Assembly: GCA_020639135.1 (NCBI GenBank)
Contig: JACKHE010000003.1
Coordinates: 186,001 to 250,000, forward strand
Reading direction: 5' to 3'
From: Phycisphaeraceae bacterium
GTDB lineage: Bacteria; Planctomycetota; Phycisphaerae; Phycisphaerales; UBA1924
Length of the DNA stretch: 64,000 nucleotides
The notes under the pieces were generated by a model that was not told the DNA's origin, did not search any database, and saw only the letters and a program-made list of their open reading frames with translations. The position numbers and the translations under genes were made by a program. This document shows, one piece after another, positions 51,313 through 61,001 of this stretch. Within the stretch, counting starts at the first letter, position 1, and the number at the start of each line of letters is the position of its first letter.

Positions 51313-53150
51313 GATCGTGCGGCCTCCCCGTTGGCGGCGTTCTTGGCGGCGTTCTTTGCGGCGTTGTGCGCGGCGTGGTCCCCCCCGTCACGTTCGGCGA
51401 GGGCTCGGTCGCTGTCGGCGGCGCTGCGGATGATGTTCCCGGCGGACTCGCGCTGGAGCCTGGGCCTGCTCGGGTCGAGCGAGGTCTTGACCCACCCGTC
51501 GAGGATGAGCGTCTCGAGGGTCTGCATCGCCAGGTCGAGCGCGAGCGGTCGCTGGTCGATGGGGATCGGCAGCACCTGGATGCGCGCCTTGAAGTAGGTG
51601 AGGATCCTGGCGAGGTCGTTCGAGTAGAGCAGCGCATCGTGGACGATGCCGTACCACTTGTGCAGCGGGAGCAGGCGCTCGTCACGCTTGTAGCAATCGA
51701 CGATCTTGATGCGCCCGCCCTCGGGCACGCCCATGACGTCGAGGACGGCGCCCTCGAGATCGAGCCTGAAGACGTTGGCCTTGTCGATCTCCATCGCCAT
51801 CTCTCGGTCGTGCTTGTTGAAGAGATCGATAACGCTCCTGGCGGAGCCGATGTCGAACGAGCCGAGCAGCGGGAGCCCCGGGCTCTCGGAGGCGAACCCG
51901 CCCTGGCTGAGCCAGCGCCAGGCGTCCTCGGGCGTGAGCGACAGCCCCGCCTCGCGTGCGATGGACTGGCAGTGCTCCTTGAGATCATCGAAGCAGCCGT
52001 TGGCGGCGTACCAGTACTGCGCGAAGCGGATGTGCTGGCCGATGTTCCGGCGGTTGCGCTCGTCGAATCGGTTACGGAGCCACTCGGGGCTGATGACGCC
52101 CTTTTCGATTTCGAGGATGGTATAGGCGAGGTCGCGCGCCGAGCCGTGGGCGAGGTTGAGCCCGGCGGCGAGGATCGGGTCGGCAAAACCGGCGGCCTCG
52201 CCGCAGATGAACCAGTTCTCCCCGATCAGCCGGTCGGCGAGGTGCGACCAGTCCTTGCAGGACTGGAGCTTGCCCTCCGAGGTGGCGCTCTCCATGAGGC
52301 CGCTGATGTCCTCCTGCTCGGACAGAGCCTTCCGATAGAGCTCCTCGACGGTCATCCCGGAGTCTTTGTAGTAGTCCGCCGGGCAGATGAGCCCGACGCT
52401 GGTGCGGTCGGGCCCGAGCGGGATGAACCAGATCCAGCCGTAGGGGAGCGATCGCACCTGGACGCGCGTGGCGCCGACGCCGATCTCGACGGCCCACTCG
52501 GCGTTGCGCCAGTAGTCCCAGATGGCGATGTTGCGTAGCTCGGTGGGCTCCCAGCTGGAGACGCCCATGGCGCGTTTGAGGAACCCGATCGCGCCGGAGC
52601 CGTCCACGTAATGGGTGGCGGTGAGGACCTCGCCGTTGGTGAGCTTGAATCCGGTGATGCGGTCGCCCTGGTGGAGGACCTGCTCGACGCCGGTCTCGTC
52701 GCGGACATCGACGCCCATCGCCTTGGCGTGCTCGTAGAGGATGTTGTCGTAGATCTCGCGGTCCACCTGGAAGGCGGTCTTGAGGCGCTGCCCCAGGTAC
52801 CTGGCGGGCCGGGCCTCGTCCTTCCAGTGCTCGACGGGGTAGAAGTCGAAGTCCCAGCGGTCGTTGTCCTTGCCCCAGGTGTACGACGCGCCGATCTTGA
52901 TGGGGAACCCGACCGCCTCGACCTTGTCCCAGCAGCCCATCTCGTCGAGCACCTGGCTGACGCCGGGCAGCTGCGATTCGCCCACGTGATCGCGGGGGAA
53001 CTTCGCCTTCTCGAGGATGACGACGCGGAGGTTGGGGTTGTACTTTTTGAGGAGCGAACCGAGCGTCGTGCCCGTGGGTCCGCCGCCGATGATCGCGACG
53101 TCGCAGTCGTGCATCAGCCCTTCGGGTGAGCCGTTCTGTTGGGTTGTCAT
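51309..53150 (-). CDS. Flavin-dependent halogenase-like protein, copy A
   Basis: A 613-residue paralogue of copy B, with the same motifs: GGGPTGTT near residue 22, lysine 85 in FPIKIGASYTWG, and GWIWFIP (about 239-244). Similarity runs along the full length but weakens after residue 430. The C-terminus adds an alanine/asparagine/lysine-rich tail (NAAKNAAKNAAN) absent from copy B. It is the first gene of a two-gene operon after a 211-base gap. The start at 53150 matches the N-terminus of copy B; upstream in-frame residues are arginine-rich without homology. Substrate and products unknown. Confidence 0.88.
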   Translation of the reverse strand: MTTQQNGSPEGLMHDCDVAIIGGGPTGTTLGSLLKKYNPNLRVVILEKAKFPRDHVGESQLPGVSQVLDEMGCWDKVEAVGFPIKIGASYTWGKDNDRWDFDFYPVEHWKDEARPARYLGQRLKTAFQVDREIYDNILYEHAKAMGVDVRDETGVEQVLHQGDRITGFKLTNGEVLTATHYVDGSGAIGFLKRAMGVSSWEPTELRNIAIWDYWRNAEWAVEIGVGATRVQVRSLPYGWIWFIPLGPDRTSVGLICPADYYKDSGMTVEELYRKALSEQEDISGLMESATSEGKLQSCKDWSHLADRLIGENWFICGEAAGFADPILAAGLNLAHGSARDLAYTILEIEKGVISPEWLRNRFDERNRRNIGQHIRFAQYWYAANGCFDDLKEHCQSIAREAGLSLTPEDAWRWLSQGGFASESPGLPLLGSFDIGSARSVIDLFNKHDREMAMEIDKANVFRLDLEGAVLDVMGVPEGGRIKIVDCYKRDERLLPLHKWYGIVHDALLYSNDLARILTYFKARIQVLPIPIDQRPLALDLAMQTLETLILDGWVKTSLDPSRPRLQRESAGNIIRSAADSDRALAERDGGDHAAHNAAKNAAKNAANGEAARS

Positions 53151-53361
53151 GGTCAGGGTCTCGGTCCGGGTCCCAAGGTGCTTGGATAAGGTGTGGCAGT
53201 CGTATCGGCGATCGGTGGGGGGAGCCGAAGGGGGGACGAAAAACCGACCGCGTAATCCGATATTCCAGAACCCCCAGCCTACACCGGATTTGCGCAGAAC
53301 GGAATACCTCAGTTCGGATTTTCGAGCCCGCTCCGGCGCCCGTCGCTGCGGGGTTTGCCGG

Positions 53362-54000
53362 TCAGGCGATCTGCGCCAGTTGTAGCGCCGTGACGGGGCC
53401 CTGCCTGACCACGACATCCGCCCCCGGCGTGTCCCCCGGGATGACGATCGTCGAGGGCGTGGCGCCCGCCCGGAACGGGGCTTCGGGGACGTAGCAAGCC
53501 AGCGCCCCGGTCGCGATCTGCTCCGGGAATGCGGCCAGCGTGTCTCCGAGCGTGGTCGCGGGGGGCTGACCGGCGCGGTTGGCGCTGGGGGCGATGACCG
53601 GTCGGCCGAGCCGGCGGACGAGATCCAGCAGCCCTGAATGCCCCGGCGCCCGGACGGCGACCGTGCCGCCATCGGCCGTGACGATGGGGGGGATTGCGGG
53701 GGTCGCGGGCAGGACGATGGTCAGCGGCCCGGGCCAGAACGCCTGCGCCAGGCGCAGCGCCCGGCCCGTGAGCCCGGGTGTCAGCGACCGGGCCATGCCG
53801 AGATCCGCGACGAGCACGGGCATCGGCTTGTCGCGGGGTCGGCCCTTGAGCTCGTACACGCGCTCGACAGCGTCGGGATTGGTCGCGTCGGCGCCGAGGC
53901 CCCAGACGGTCTCCGTCGGGAAGGCGACCACCTCGCCGGCGGCGAGCCGGTCGAGCGCCGCCTCGAGCGTGATCGTTCCCGCTGGCGCTCCGGGCGGCAT
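53362..54000 (-). CDS. tsaC: L-threonylcarbamoyladenylate synthase (Sua5/YwlC/YrdC family)
   Basis: A 212-residue enzyme that makes threonylcarbamoyl-AMP for the t6A modification of tRNA. The conserved basic KGRPRDKPMPVLV near residue 50, FPTETVWGLGADA near 28 and the PSANRAGQP loop (about 143) match the YrdC fold. It lacks the C-terminal Sua5 domain. It is followed upstream by a TolC-type gene, 3 bases away. Confidence 0.95.
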   Translation of the reverse strand: MPPGAPAGTITLEAALDRLAAGEVVAFPTETVWGLGADATNPDAVERVYELKGRPRDKPMPVLVADLGMARSLTPGLTGRALRLAQAFWPGPLTIVLPATPAIPPIVTADGGTVAVRAPGHSGLLDLVRRLGRPVIAPSANRAGQPPATTLGDTLAAFPEQIATGALACYVPEAPFRAGATPSTIVIPGDTPGADVVVRQGPVTALQLAQIA

Positions 54001-54003
54001 CGG

Positions 54004-55845
54004 TCAGTCCCCGATGGGGTCGAGCGTGTCGAGCATGCCGTCGAGCGTCTGGTCGTCGGGGATGACGACCTCGAGCCCGTGCCGCTGGAGCGCCACACCC
54101 ATCGCGCTGTTGAGGTCGGCGATGGAGGAGAGGTAATCGGTCAGGGCCGCGGCCTCCTCGATCTCGGCGGCGGCGAGCGCTTCCTGCCGGGTGAGTTTGA
54201 GGTTGAGGAAGGCGGGGGTCATCGCCTGGGTTGTTTCCTCCTCGACCTGAAGCGTGCGGAGGTTCTCGGCGGCGGCGAGCCTGGCGGCCCTGGTCTGCTC
54301 GATGAGGCGGTAGTTGGTGTCCACGTTGCGCAGCGCCGCCTTGACCTCGACGATGATCTGCTGCACGGCGCTGCGGTGCGCGATGACGGATTGCAGGCGC
54401 TCGAGCCGGCGCAGGCGGAGGGTTGCGTCGGCGGCGCGGTTGCCGATGGCGCGCTCGAATGCGAGGCCCGCGGTGTAGTTGATGAAGTCGGCCTCGCCCT
54501 CCTCGGAGAGGGCGCCGCCGGTGTCGCTGTCGAGCCCGTTGAGCCCGACCTGGAAGGTCAGGTCGAGCTGGGGCAGCTTCGCGTTGGCCGCGAAGGCCTC
54601 GCGGATCGCGGCGTCCTCGATGGTGCTCAGCGCCAGCTCGATCTCGGGGCGTGCGGCCAGCGCGGTGTTGAGCGCGTCAACCAGATCGAACGCGATCGGC
54701 TCGTCGATCGGGGGATCCGCGGCGAGCAGGATCGTCTCGCCGCTGACGGGGAGCTCCGGGTCGTTGAGCAGTTGCTTGAGGCGGTCGGAGGCGAGGCGGA
54801 GCGCGTTCTCGTCGCGGAGGACGGCGGCGCGGCGCGACTCGACGCGCGCTACAGCGTCGGAATACTCCGCGGGGCGGACGTCGAAGTCGAGCCGGCCCCC
54901 GAGCACGTCGCGCGTCTGCACGCCGCGGTCGAGCAGGCTGCGGTCCACCTGGAGCCGGTAGTGCGCCAGCGCGAGGTCCCAGTAGGCGTTGACGGTCTGG
55001 TCGATGACGCGGAGCAGCTCGCTCTGGAGCCGGAGCGCATCGGCGCGGCGCTGCGATTCGGCGAGGCGGATCTCGGCGAGGCTCGCGTTCTCGCCGAAGC
55101 CGCGCAGCAGGGGCTGGCTGAGCGTGAGGTTCAGCGCGGCGTCGTGCGCGGGGTCGGGGTTGAAGGCGAATCCGGGCGTCTTGTTGTTCGTGACGGTGAG
55201 CGACTGGCTGAGCTCGACGAGGCCACCGGTGGTGAGCTGCCTGCGGAGCCCGGCGTCGAAGGCGAAGGACTCGTTCTTCGAGACGCTCGAGCCCAGCGCG
55301 ACGCCGTTGAGCACGGGGACGGTCTGGGGGCGGTGCGTCCGGTTGAGGTTGGCGTCGGCGAAGAGAGTCCAGTCGAAGGCGGCCTGCGCGGCGATGAGCT
55401 GGGAAGAACCGAGCGCGGGGTTGAGCTGGGCGGTCTGGATATCGAGGTTGGAGGCGACGGCGCTGCGGACGGCCTCGTCGAGCGTGACGGGCAGCGACGT
55501 CGCGGGGGCGCCGAGGAGGTCGAGCCCGAGGCCGTCCTGATCGGAACCGTCGTGGGCCTGGGGGCCCGCCATCGCGTTGAGCTCGCGCAGGCGCTCGTCG
55601 TTGAACCGCACCTGCGAGGGGGTGCGGCTGACCTGCTTCGGCTCGTGGCGCTGGCCGGCGTCGGCGAGCTGGTCCTTGGACTGCGCGATGACGGCCTCGC
55701 GGAGTGAGGCGGCGCCGTCACGAGTGACGCTCCGGACCTGGCAACCCGCGGCGCACCCGGCGGCGATGCACAGCCAGGCGGCGCTGATTTTGGCGCAACG
55801 CCTTGCGCAGCGTGGTGTTCGGGCGGTGTTTCGTGTCATTGGCAT
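54004..55845 (-). CDS. TolC-family outer membrane efflux lipoprotein
   Basis: A 613-residue protein with two TolC-type coiled-coil regions and helices rich in alanine, glutamine and glutamate, such as LDEAVRSAVASNLDIQTAQLN and AESQRRADALRLQSELL. The N-terminus has a lipoprotein signal with candidate cysteines at 31 and 35 (AAGCAAGC). It would form the outer-membrane channel of a type I secretion or efflux system, but the inner-membrane partners are not in this window. The start at 55845 removes 70 unlikely residues. Confidence 0.9.
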   Translation of the reverse strand: MPMTRNTARTPRCARRCAKISAAWLCIAAGCAAGCQVRSVTRDGAASLREAVIAQSKDQLADAGQRHEPKQVSRTPSQVRFNDERLRELNAMAGPQAHDGSDQDGLGLDLLGAPATSLPVTLDEAVRSAVASNLDIQTAQLNPALGSSQLIAAQAAFDWTLFADANLNRTHRPQTVPVLNGVALGSSVSKNESFAFDAGLRRQLTTGGLVELSQSLTVTNNKTPGFAFNPDPAHDAALNLTLSQPLLRGFGENASLAEIRLAESQRRADALRLQSELLRVIDQTVNAYWDLALAHYRLQVDRSLLDRGVQTRDVLGGRLDFDVRPAEYSDAVARVESRRAAVLRDENALRLASDRLKQLLNDPELPVSGETILLAADPPIDEPIAFDLVDALNTALAARPEIELALSTIEDAAIREAFAANAKLPQLDLTFQVGLNGLDSDTGGALSEEGEADFINYTAGLAFERAIGNRAADATLRLRRLERLQSVIAHRSAVQQIIVEVKAALRNVDTNYRLIEQTRAARLAAAENLRTLQVEEETTQAMTPAFLNLKLTRQEALAAAEIEEAAALTDYLSSIADLNSAMGVALQRHGLEVVIPDDQTLDGMLDTLDPIGD

Positions 55846-56132
55846 CGATGATCCCTGGGTGGCGCGGGTCCGGGAGCCGTCAATCCGACCCGCTGGAAGG
55901 CCGATACTACCACCGGAACGGGAGCCGGATCCTGTCCCCAGGCTTCGTTTCCCGGATCGCTGAAGGGGTGTGCGCCCTGCGGGATTGCGGCGGGGCGCAT
56001 CCTGTGGTCTGATACGCGTCCTCTCGCCCATCGAGGTCGGGAGCACAACAAGCATTGCATGCGGATCGGCGGAGCCGGTGCGTCTTCCCGCAGCGAGGGT
56101 GGGCCCCGCGGGCGGGATGGAAAGGAGTCGCC

Positions 56133-57851
56133 ATGATGAACATCAAGACCTGGAATCGGATCCCCGTGCGCCTCGGCCTGCGGTTCGGCGCGCTGGCGCT
56201 GGGCGCCGGCAGCGCCCTGACGCTCGCCACCGCGCCGGCGGCGGCGCAGGTCAGCGCGGTTGACCAGCCCTATGTCGTGGTCGTGGACGCCGACACGGCG
56301 GCCCTGCGCTGCGGCGCCGATGAGCTGTACTACGAGGTCGGCGAGGTCAAGCGGGGCGCGATGCTCCTGGTTGACGGATCCGACGCGACGGGCATCGACG
56401 GCGACGGCTGGCTGCGCGTTGCCTTCCCCGCGGATCAGCCGGCGCTCATCAAGGCGCTGCCCGAACAGCTCGACGTCGATGCGATGCGCGGCACGCTGAC
56501 GCTGCTGCGTCCCTCGCGGCTGATCGCCATGAGCATGGACGGCGACCTGAGCCAGAGCTGGAAGAAGCTCCTGAACAAGCCGCTCGAACCCGGCGCCACG
56601 CTGAAGATCCAGGAAATCATCCGCGACGCCAACGGCCAGCCCCTGGCGTACGTGGTCCCGGCGCCCGACACCGCGCGCGGGTACATCCACGGCCGGTATG
56701 TTCGCCAGGCGACGGCGAGTGAGGCGATGGCCTTCCGCGCCGGGCAGCGTGAGGCGCAGCCGACGACGCAGCTCGCCACGGCGCCCGCGCAGACTCCCCC
56801 GGCGCCGCTGGCGCAGCAGCACACCATCACCCCCAAGCCAGAACCGGCGCCCGAGCAGGCGATGGCGCGGCCCGGTTCAACCGTCGCGGAATCGCCGGAC
56901 TCCGAGGCGCTGCCCGAGTACCCGGAGCATCAGGCCGACGAGCAGCCCATGACCCCGGCGGACACGACCCTGGCGCAGAACGATCAGGGCGGCAGCGATG
57001 TCGGTTCGCTGCTGGGCATGAACGAACAGGCGCCGGGCAAGGCGGCCGACCAGCCCGAACAGACCACGGCGCAGGCGCCCGCGCCGGCGATGGACCAGAC
57101 GCACGCGGCGCCGCCGGTCTTCCCGCCCTCGGTGTACCACGACCGCAAGCAGCCGACGAACCGCGTGGCGGCCGCCGGGGAGGACGAGGGCGCCGACACG
57201 CGTGCGGCGAGCAAGCCGAAGCCGAAGCCGGAGCCCGAGGCGGAGCAGCCGACGATCGAGAACCGCCCGCTGCCGACGATGCGCGACCTGGAGTCGGCGT
57301 ACGCGGCGGTGCTGGCGCAGAAGTCGGCCATGGCGGAGCTGGAGCCGCTGATCGGCGAGCACGTCCGGTACCTGGCGGCGATGGACAAGGGCGACGCGCC
57401 CGGCGACGATCTCGACCGCGAGGTGCTGGTCGCGCACATGGAGCTGCTCAAGATCCGCGCGGACCTGCAGCAGAGCATGCTCCGCATCGAGGACGCGCGC
57501 GAGCAGGCGCAGAAGAACATCGAGCGCATCGATCACGACATCGCCGGCATCGACCGCTCCAGCGAGTACATCGTCGTCGGCCGCCTGACCACCAGCGTCG
57601 TGTACGACGGCAAGCGGCTGCCGCTGCTCTACCGCGTGCAGAGCGTTGACGAGAACTCCGGCAGGACACTGGCGTACGTTGTCCCGGTCAACGGCGTGGA
57701 CTGCGCCGGCTCGCTGGGCTCGATCGTCGGCGTCGCCGGCACGTCGCGCATCGACGCCAGCAGCAGGCTCAACATCGTCACGCCCACACGCATCGACAGC
57801 CTCCGGGTCGGCGCCACCGCCTCGGCGGACGAGAACGGCCGGTCGAACTGA
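56133..57851 (+). CDS. Secreted protein with N-terminal SH3-like domain and coiled-coil region
   Basis: A 572-residue exported protein. Signal peptide to about residue 38 (PAAA). An SH3-like/bacterial SH3 segment (VVVVDADTAALRCG...YYEVGEVKRGAMLLVDG) lies near the N-terminus; the long middle (about 200-390) is low-complexity and rich in proline, glutamine and alanine, and a coiled coil follows (about 390-480). The C-terminal region is beta-rich. It may bind cell-wall or envelope components. AAAGGAG precedes the ATG; an upstream start would add 26 residues. Confidence 0.72.
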   Translation: MMNIKTWNRIPVRLGLRFGALALGAGSALTLATAPAAAQVSAVDQPYVVVVDADTAALRCGADELYYEVGEVKRGAMLLVDGSDATGIDGDGWLRVAFPADQPALIKALPEQLDVDAMRGTLTLLRPSRLIAMSMDGDLSQSWKKLLNKPLEPGATLKIQEIIRDANGQPLAYVVPAPDTARGYIHGRYVRQATASEAMAFRAGQREAQPTTQLATAPAQTPPAPLAQQHTITPKPEPAPEQAMARPGSTVAESPDSEALPEYPEHQADEQPMTPADTTLAQNDQGGSDVGSLLGMNEQAPGKAADQPEQTTAQAPAPAMDQTHAAPPVFPPSVYHDRKQPTNRVAAAGEDEGADTRAASKPKPKPEPEAEQPTIENRPLPTMRDLESAYAAVLAQKSAMAELEPLIGEHVRYLAAMDKGDAPGDDLDREVLVAHMELLKIRADLQQSMLRIEDAREQAQKNIERIDHDIAGIDRSSEYIVVGRLTTSVVYDGKRLPLLYRVQSVDENSGRTLAYVVPVNGVDCAGSLGSIVGVAGTSRIDASSRLNIVTPTRIDSLRVGATASADENGRSN

Positions 57852-57885
57852 GCCGAGGTCGCCGCGGAGCGATTGTTCCGACGCA

Positions 57886-58707
57886 TCACGCCCGGGCGGT
57901 TCTGGGCGACAGGCCCAGCGGCCTTGTCTCGACGCGCAGCGGCTTTCGCTGGAAGAGCTGCCGCATGCAGGTGAGGCTGCCCTCGGCTTTCATGAGCTCT
58001 GAGATGTCCACGGTCCGCACGCGGTAGCCCATCCGGCGGAGCTTGTCCGCGGTGGGCTTCGAGGAATCAGGCAGGACGATGACCCCGTTGACGTTCATCG
58101 TGTTGGCGGCCCAGGGGTCGCCCGGCTCGACGGGGATGACCCGACAGCCCTCGAACGCGCCGGCGTCAACCCACTCGGGGTTGGCGAGGATGACGCCGTC
58201 GCCCAGGGAGGAGGCGCCGGTGCTCAGGTGCAGGCAGCCGTGGACGCCGACCTGCACGACGCGGTAGCCCAGCGGCTCGGTGAAGGCGCGGAGCTGGTCG
58301 GCGCCCTCGTCGTTGGTGCGCGTGGAACGGCCCACGAAGAGCGTGCGCCCGGCGAGGATCACGTCGCCGCCCTCGAGCGTCGCCGGGGCGGTCATCCGGT
58401 GCGCCTGCCGGTACGCGGCGATCACCGGCTCGAGCGCGCCGGTCTCGTTGCGCCGCGTGGGCGCCCCCATCCGGCACAGCACGGCGACCTCGTCGAGCAT
58501 GATCACGGCGTCCTCGACGAAGACGGCGTCGGGGTGCTCGGGGAGCGGGTCGAGCGTGATCACCTCGGCGCCGAGCTCCGCGAGGAGCTCCCGGTACGCC
58601 CGGTGCTGCTCGATGGCGCGGGCGACATCGATGGGCTCGCGGTCCATGTGCGTGAGCTGGCAGTCGGCGATGGAGGGTGTCGGGGGCCTGGTGATCGCGA
58701 TGAGCAT
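57886..58707 (-). CDS. Dimethylargininase/arginine deiminase-like hydrolase
   Basis: A 273-residue member of the amidinotransferase/dimethylarginine dimethylaminohydrolase fold. Conserved acidic residues are in DAVFVEDAV, the histidine in GCLHLSTGASSL and the nucleophilic cysteine in SLTCMRQLF near residue 250. Such enzymes hydrolyse dimethylarginine to citrulline and dimethylamine, or citrulline/ornithine related compounds. The start at 58707 is supported by family length. It lies 38 bases beyond the HD-domain gene on the same strand. Confidence 0.88.
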   Translation of the reverse strand: MLIAITRPPTPSIADCQLTHMDREPIDVARAIEQHRAYRELLAELGAEVITLDPLPEHPDAVFVEDAVIMLDEVAVLCRMGAPTRRNETGALEPVIAAYRQAHRMTAPATLEGGDVILAGRTLFVGRSTRTNDEGADQLRAFTEPLGYRVVQVGVHGCLHLSTGASSLGDGVILANPEWVDAGAFEGCRVIPVEPGDPWAANTMNVNGVIVLPDSSKPTADKLRRMGYRVRTVDISELMKAEGSLTCMRQLFQRKPLRVETRPLGLSPRTARA

Positions 58708-58745
58708 GTCGTGCCTCCCTCCGACGGGGACGGGGTGTTGCGGGG

Positions 58746-59312
58746 TCAGATCGGGATCCGATCGACGGCGCCGGCGATGGCGTCGATGCAGGTCTGGATG
58801 TGGCCGCCCTCTTCGATCGAGGTGTCGATGGCCTTGACCTCCTCGATCCCCACGGCGATGTCCTCGCGGCTGACCGCGGCGGCGAAGGCCCTGTCCTTGA
58901 GTTTCTTCCTGACGCTCTTGGCCTGCATCCCCTCGATCCCGGTGGGGCGGACCTTGGCGCACGCGACGATGAAGCCCGCGAGCTCATCGACGGCGAAGAG
59001 CGCCCTGGCGATCGGCGTCTGACGCGGCACGCCCGAGTAGTTCGCGTGCCCGAGGATCGCGTCGAGGATGTCGCGGTCAACCTGCCTGGATTCGAGCTCG
59101 CGCACGCCCACGAAGGGGTGCTCCTCCTTCGAGGGGTGCTTCTCGTAGTCGAAGTCGTGCAGCAGGCCGGCGACGACCCAGTCGTCGGGGTTGTCGGCGC
59201 CGAGCTTGTCGGCGTAGGCGCCCATGCACGCGGCGACGGCCTCCATGTGCCCCCGCAGCGCCTCGCTCGCGGTCCACTCGTGCATCAGGCGCCGGGCTTC
59301 GTCGGGTGTCAT
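58746..59312 (-). CDS. HD-domain phosphohydrolase
   Basis: A 188-residue metal-dependent phosphohydrolase of the HDIG superfamily. The HD core is VVAGLLHDFDYEKHPSKEEHP, with a further metal residue in ILGHANYSG. Substrate unknown. It probably shares a transcript with the dimethylargininase-like gene downstream. The ATG at 59312 agrees with the normal start before the first helix. Confidence 0.85.
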   Translation of the reverse strand: MTPDEARRLMHEWTASEALRGHMEAVAACMGAYADKLGADNPDDWVVAGLLHDFDYEKHPSKEEHPFVGVRELESRQVDRDILDAILGHANYSGVPRQTPIARALFAVDELAGFIVACAKVRPTGIEGMQAKSVRKKLKDRAFAAAVSREDIAVGIEEVKAIDTSIEEGGHIQTCIDAIAGAVDRIPI

Positions 59313-59376
59313 CCCGACAGGATAGCCCCGATCGCGCGGCGTGCGAAATCCCGCGTGCGACACGCGCCGCGGCGGC

Positions 59377-60843
59377 TCAGACGCCGGGGCGGAAGCGGGG
59401 CTCGAGCGCGTCGATCAGCGGACCCAGGTGTCGCTCGTAGCGGCGCCAGCGTTCGACGGAGGTGCGGTAGATGGGCTGCCGGACCTGCTCGTTGCTCGCG
59501 GTGGTGGTGACACGATCTGACCTGTCGTACTCCAGCACGCAGGCGTCCCACCCGAGCCCGAGGAAATCGAGCATCCGCCTGGCGCCGGCCTCGAGATCGG
59601 CGACGACGTCCTCGTACACCACGTCGAGGATGGGGATCTCGATCGTGCGCGCCCAGTGCTCCATGAGGCGGCGGTAGTCGTTGTAGTACGAGCCGAGACC
59701 GGCGAGGTCGTCGGTGAAGGCGGTGGCGCCGATGAAGTTGTGGAAGTAGCAAGACACGCAGGTGTCGATGGGGTTGCGCAGGCAGTGGATCACACGAGCG
59801 CCGGGGAAGACGCGGGAGATGATCCCCAGGTGCATGAAGTTGAGCGGGTTCTTGTCGGTGACGAACTCCGCGCCGCCGCTGAGCCTGGCGAGCAGACCCA
59901 GGTAGCCCCCGGCGAGCTGATCGATGCGCTGACGGATCTCATCGGGACGCAGCGCGGCGCGGTTCATCTGCTGGAGGGAGCGCACGAGCATGTCGATCGC
60001 GGTCAGCTCGCCGGCGCCGAAGACGCGCGGGTGGCACGAGAGAACCTGCTCGACGAGCGAGGTGCCCGAACGCGGCATGCCGACGATGAAGATGGGGACA
60101 TCGGAGGGGCTCGAAGGGCTGGGGATCCCCGCGAGCGCTGCTCTCGTGGAGCCCCTGATGACCTGGTCGGTCATCGCGGTGCGCTTTGCGGGGTCGAACG
60201 ATCCGGGGCGGAGGGCGTTGGCCCTGTCGTACGCCAGGAACGCCTCGTCGTGCCGGCCCTGCCTGTCGGCGAGGGCGCCGATCTGGAAGAGCCCCTGCAT
60301 GCGGTACACCCCCGGGACGCGCTCGTTGTCCACCCAGCGGGCGAGGCGTTCGGCGCTCTCGTCGGCGCGGCCGAGTCTCGCGGCCAACCTGGCGAAGGCG
60401 AGGTCCACCAGCGGCTCGACGCGGTCGGCGCCCAGCAGCGGTTCGATCCGTGCGAGGGCCTCGTCCTCGCGTCCGAGCAGGCGCAGCGTCTCGGTGATCC
60501 CCAGGATCGCCGGCGACCAGTCGGCGCGGAGCGCCAGCGCCTCGCTGAACGAGCGCTCCGCCGGTTCGAGCCGCATCGCCTGGAGCAGCGCCTGGCCCCG
60601 GTTGCTGTGGTGCATGGGGTTCTTCGGGTCGAGGCGGATCGCCTTGTCGATGGCGTCGAGCGCCTCGTCGTACTCGTGCAGCGCCATCCGGCACTCGGCC
60701 AGCGCTCCCAGCAGCGCGACGTCCTTCTTCCAGGCGGGCTTCTTCCGCAGCGATGCGATGAGCGAGATCGCCTGGCGGTGCTGGCCCGCGCTGATGAGCG
60801 AGCGGACCTGCGCGTGCGCTGGGTTGGGATTGGCGATGGGCAT
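59377..60843 (-). CDS. TPR-repeat sulfotransferase
   Basis: A 488-residue protein. TPR repeats fill the first half (for example ALAECRMALHEYDEALDAIDKAIRLDP), then a sulfotransferase domain begins near residue 250: the PAPS-binding loop IVGMPRSGTSLVEQV, a conserved RNPIDTCVSCYF, and DVVYEDVVADLE. Such proteins transfer sulfate from PAPS to proteins or carbohydrates, and the TPRs may recruit the acceptor. It is flanked by an HD-domain gene downstream. Confidence 0.92.
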   Translation of the reverse strand: MPIANPNPAHAQVRSLISAGQHRQAISLIASLRKKPAWKKDVALLGALAECRMALHEYDEALDAIDKAIRLDPKNPMHHSNRGQALLQAMRLEPAERSFSEALALRADWSPAILGITETLRLLGREDEALARIEPLLGADRVEPLVDLAFARLAARLGRADESAERLARWVDNERVPGVYRMQGLFQIGALADRQGRHDEAFLAYDRANALRPGSFDPAKRTAMTDQVIRGSTRAALAGIPSPSSPSDVPIFIVGMPRSGTSLVEQVLSCHPRVFGAGELTAIDMLVRSLQQMNRAALRPDEIRQRIDQLAGGYLGLLARLSGGAEFVTDKNPLNFMHLGIISRVFPGARVIHCLRNPIDTCVSCYFHNFIGATAFTDDLAGLGSYYNDYRRLMEHWARTIEIPILDVVYEDVVADLEAGARRMLDFLGLGWDACVLEYDRSDRVTTTASNEQVRQPIYRTSVERWRRYERHLGPLIDALEPRFRPGV

Positions 60844-61001
60844 GACGAAGGTGAATCAGGCGGGTCTTCGACGAGCATAGGGCTTGCCCGGTGTTCCGGT
60901 GGCGCCGGTTGTGCGGGTTGGCCGGGCGCCGGGGCGTCATTGCCGATAAAGCGGCGCCCGGCGCCCTCGACTCGGGGCTTTTCGAATCGGACCATGCGGG
61001 T

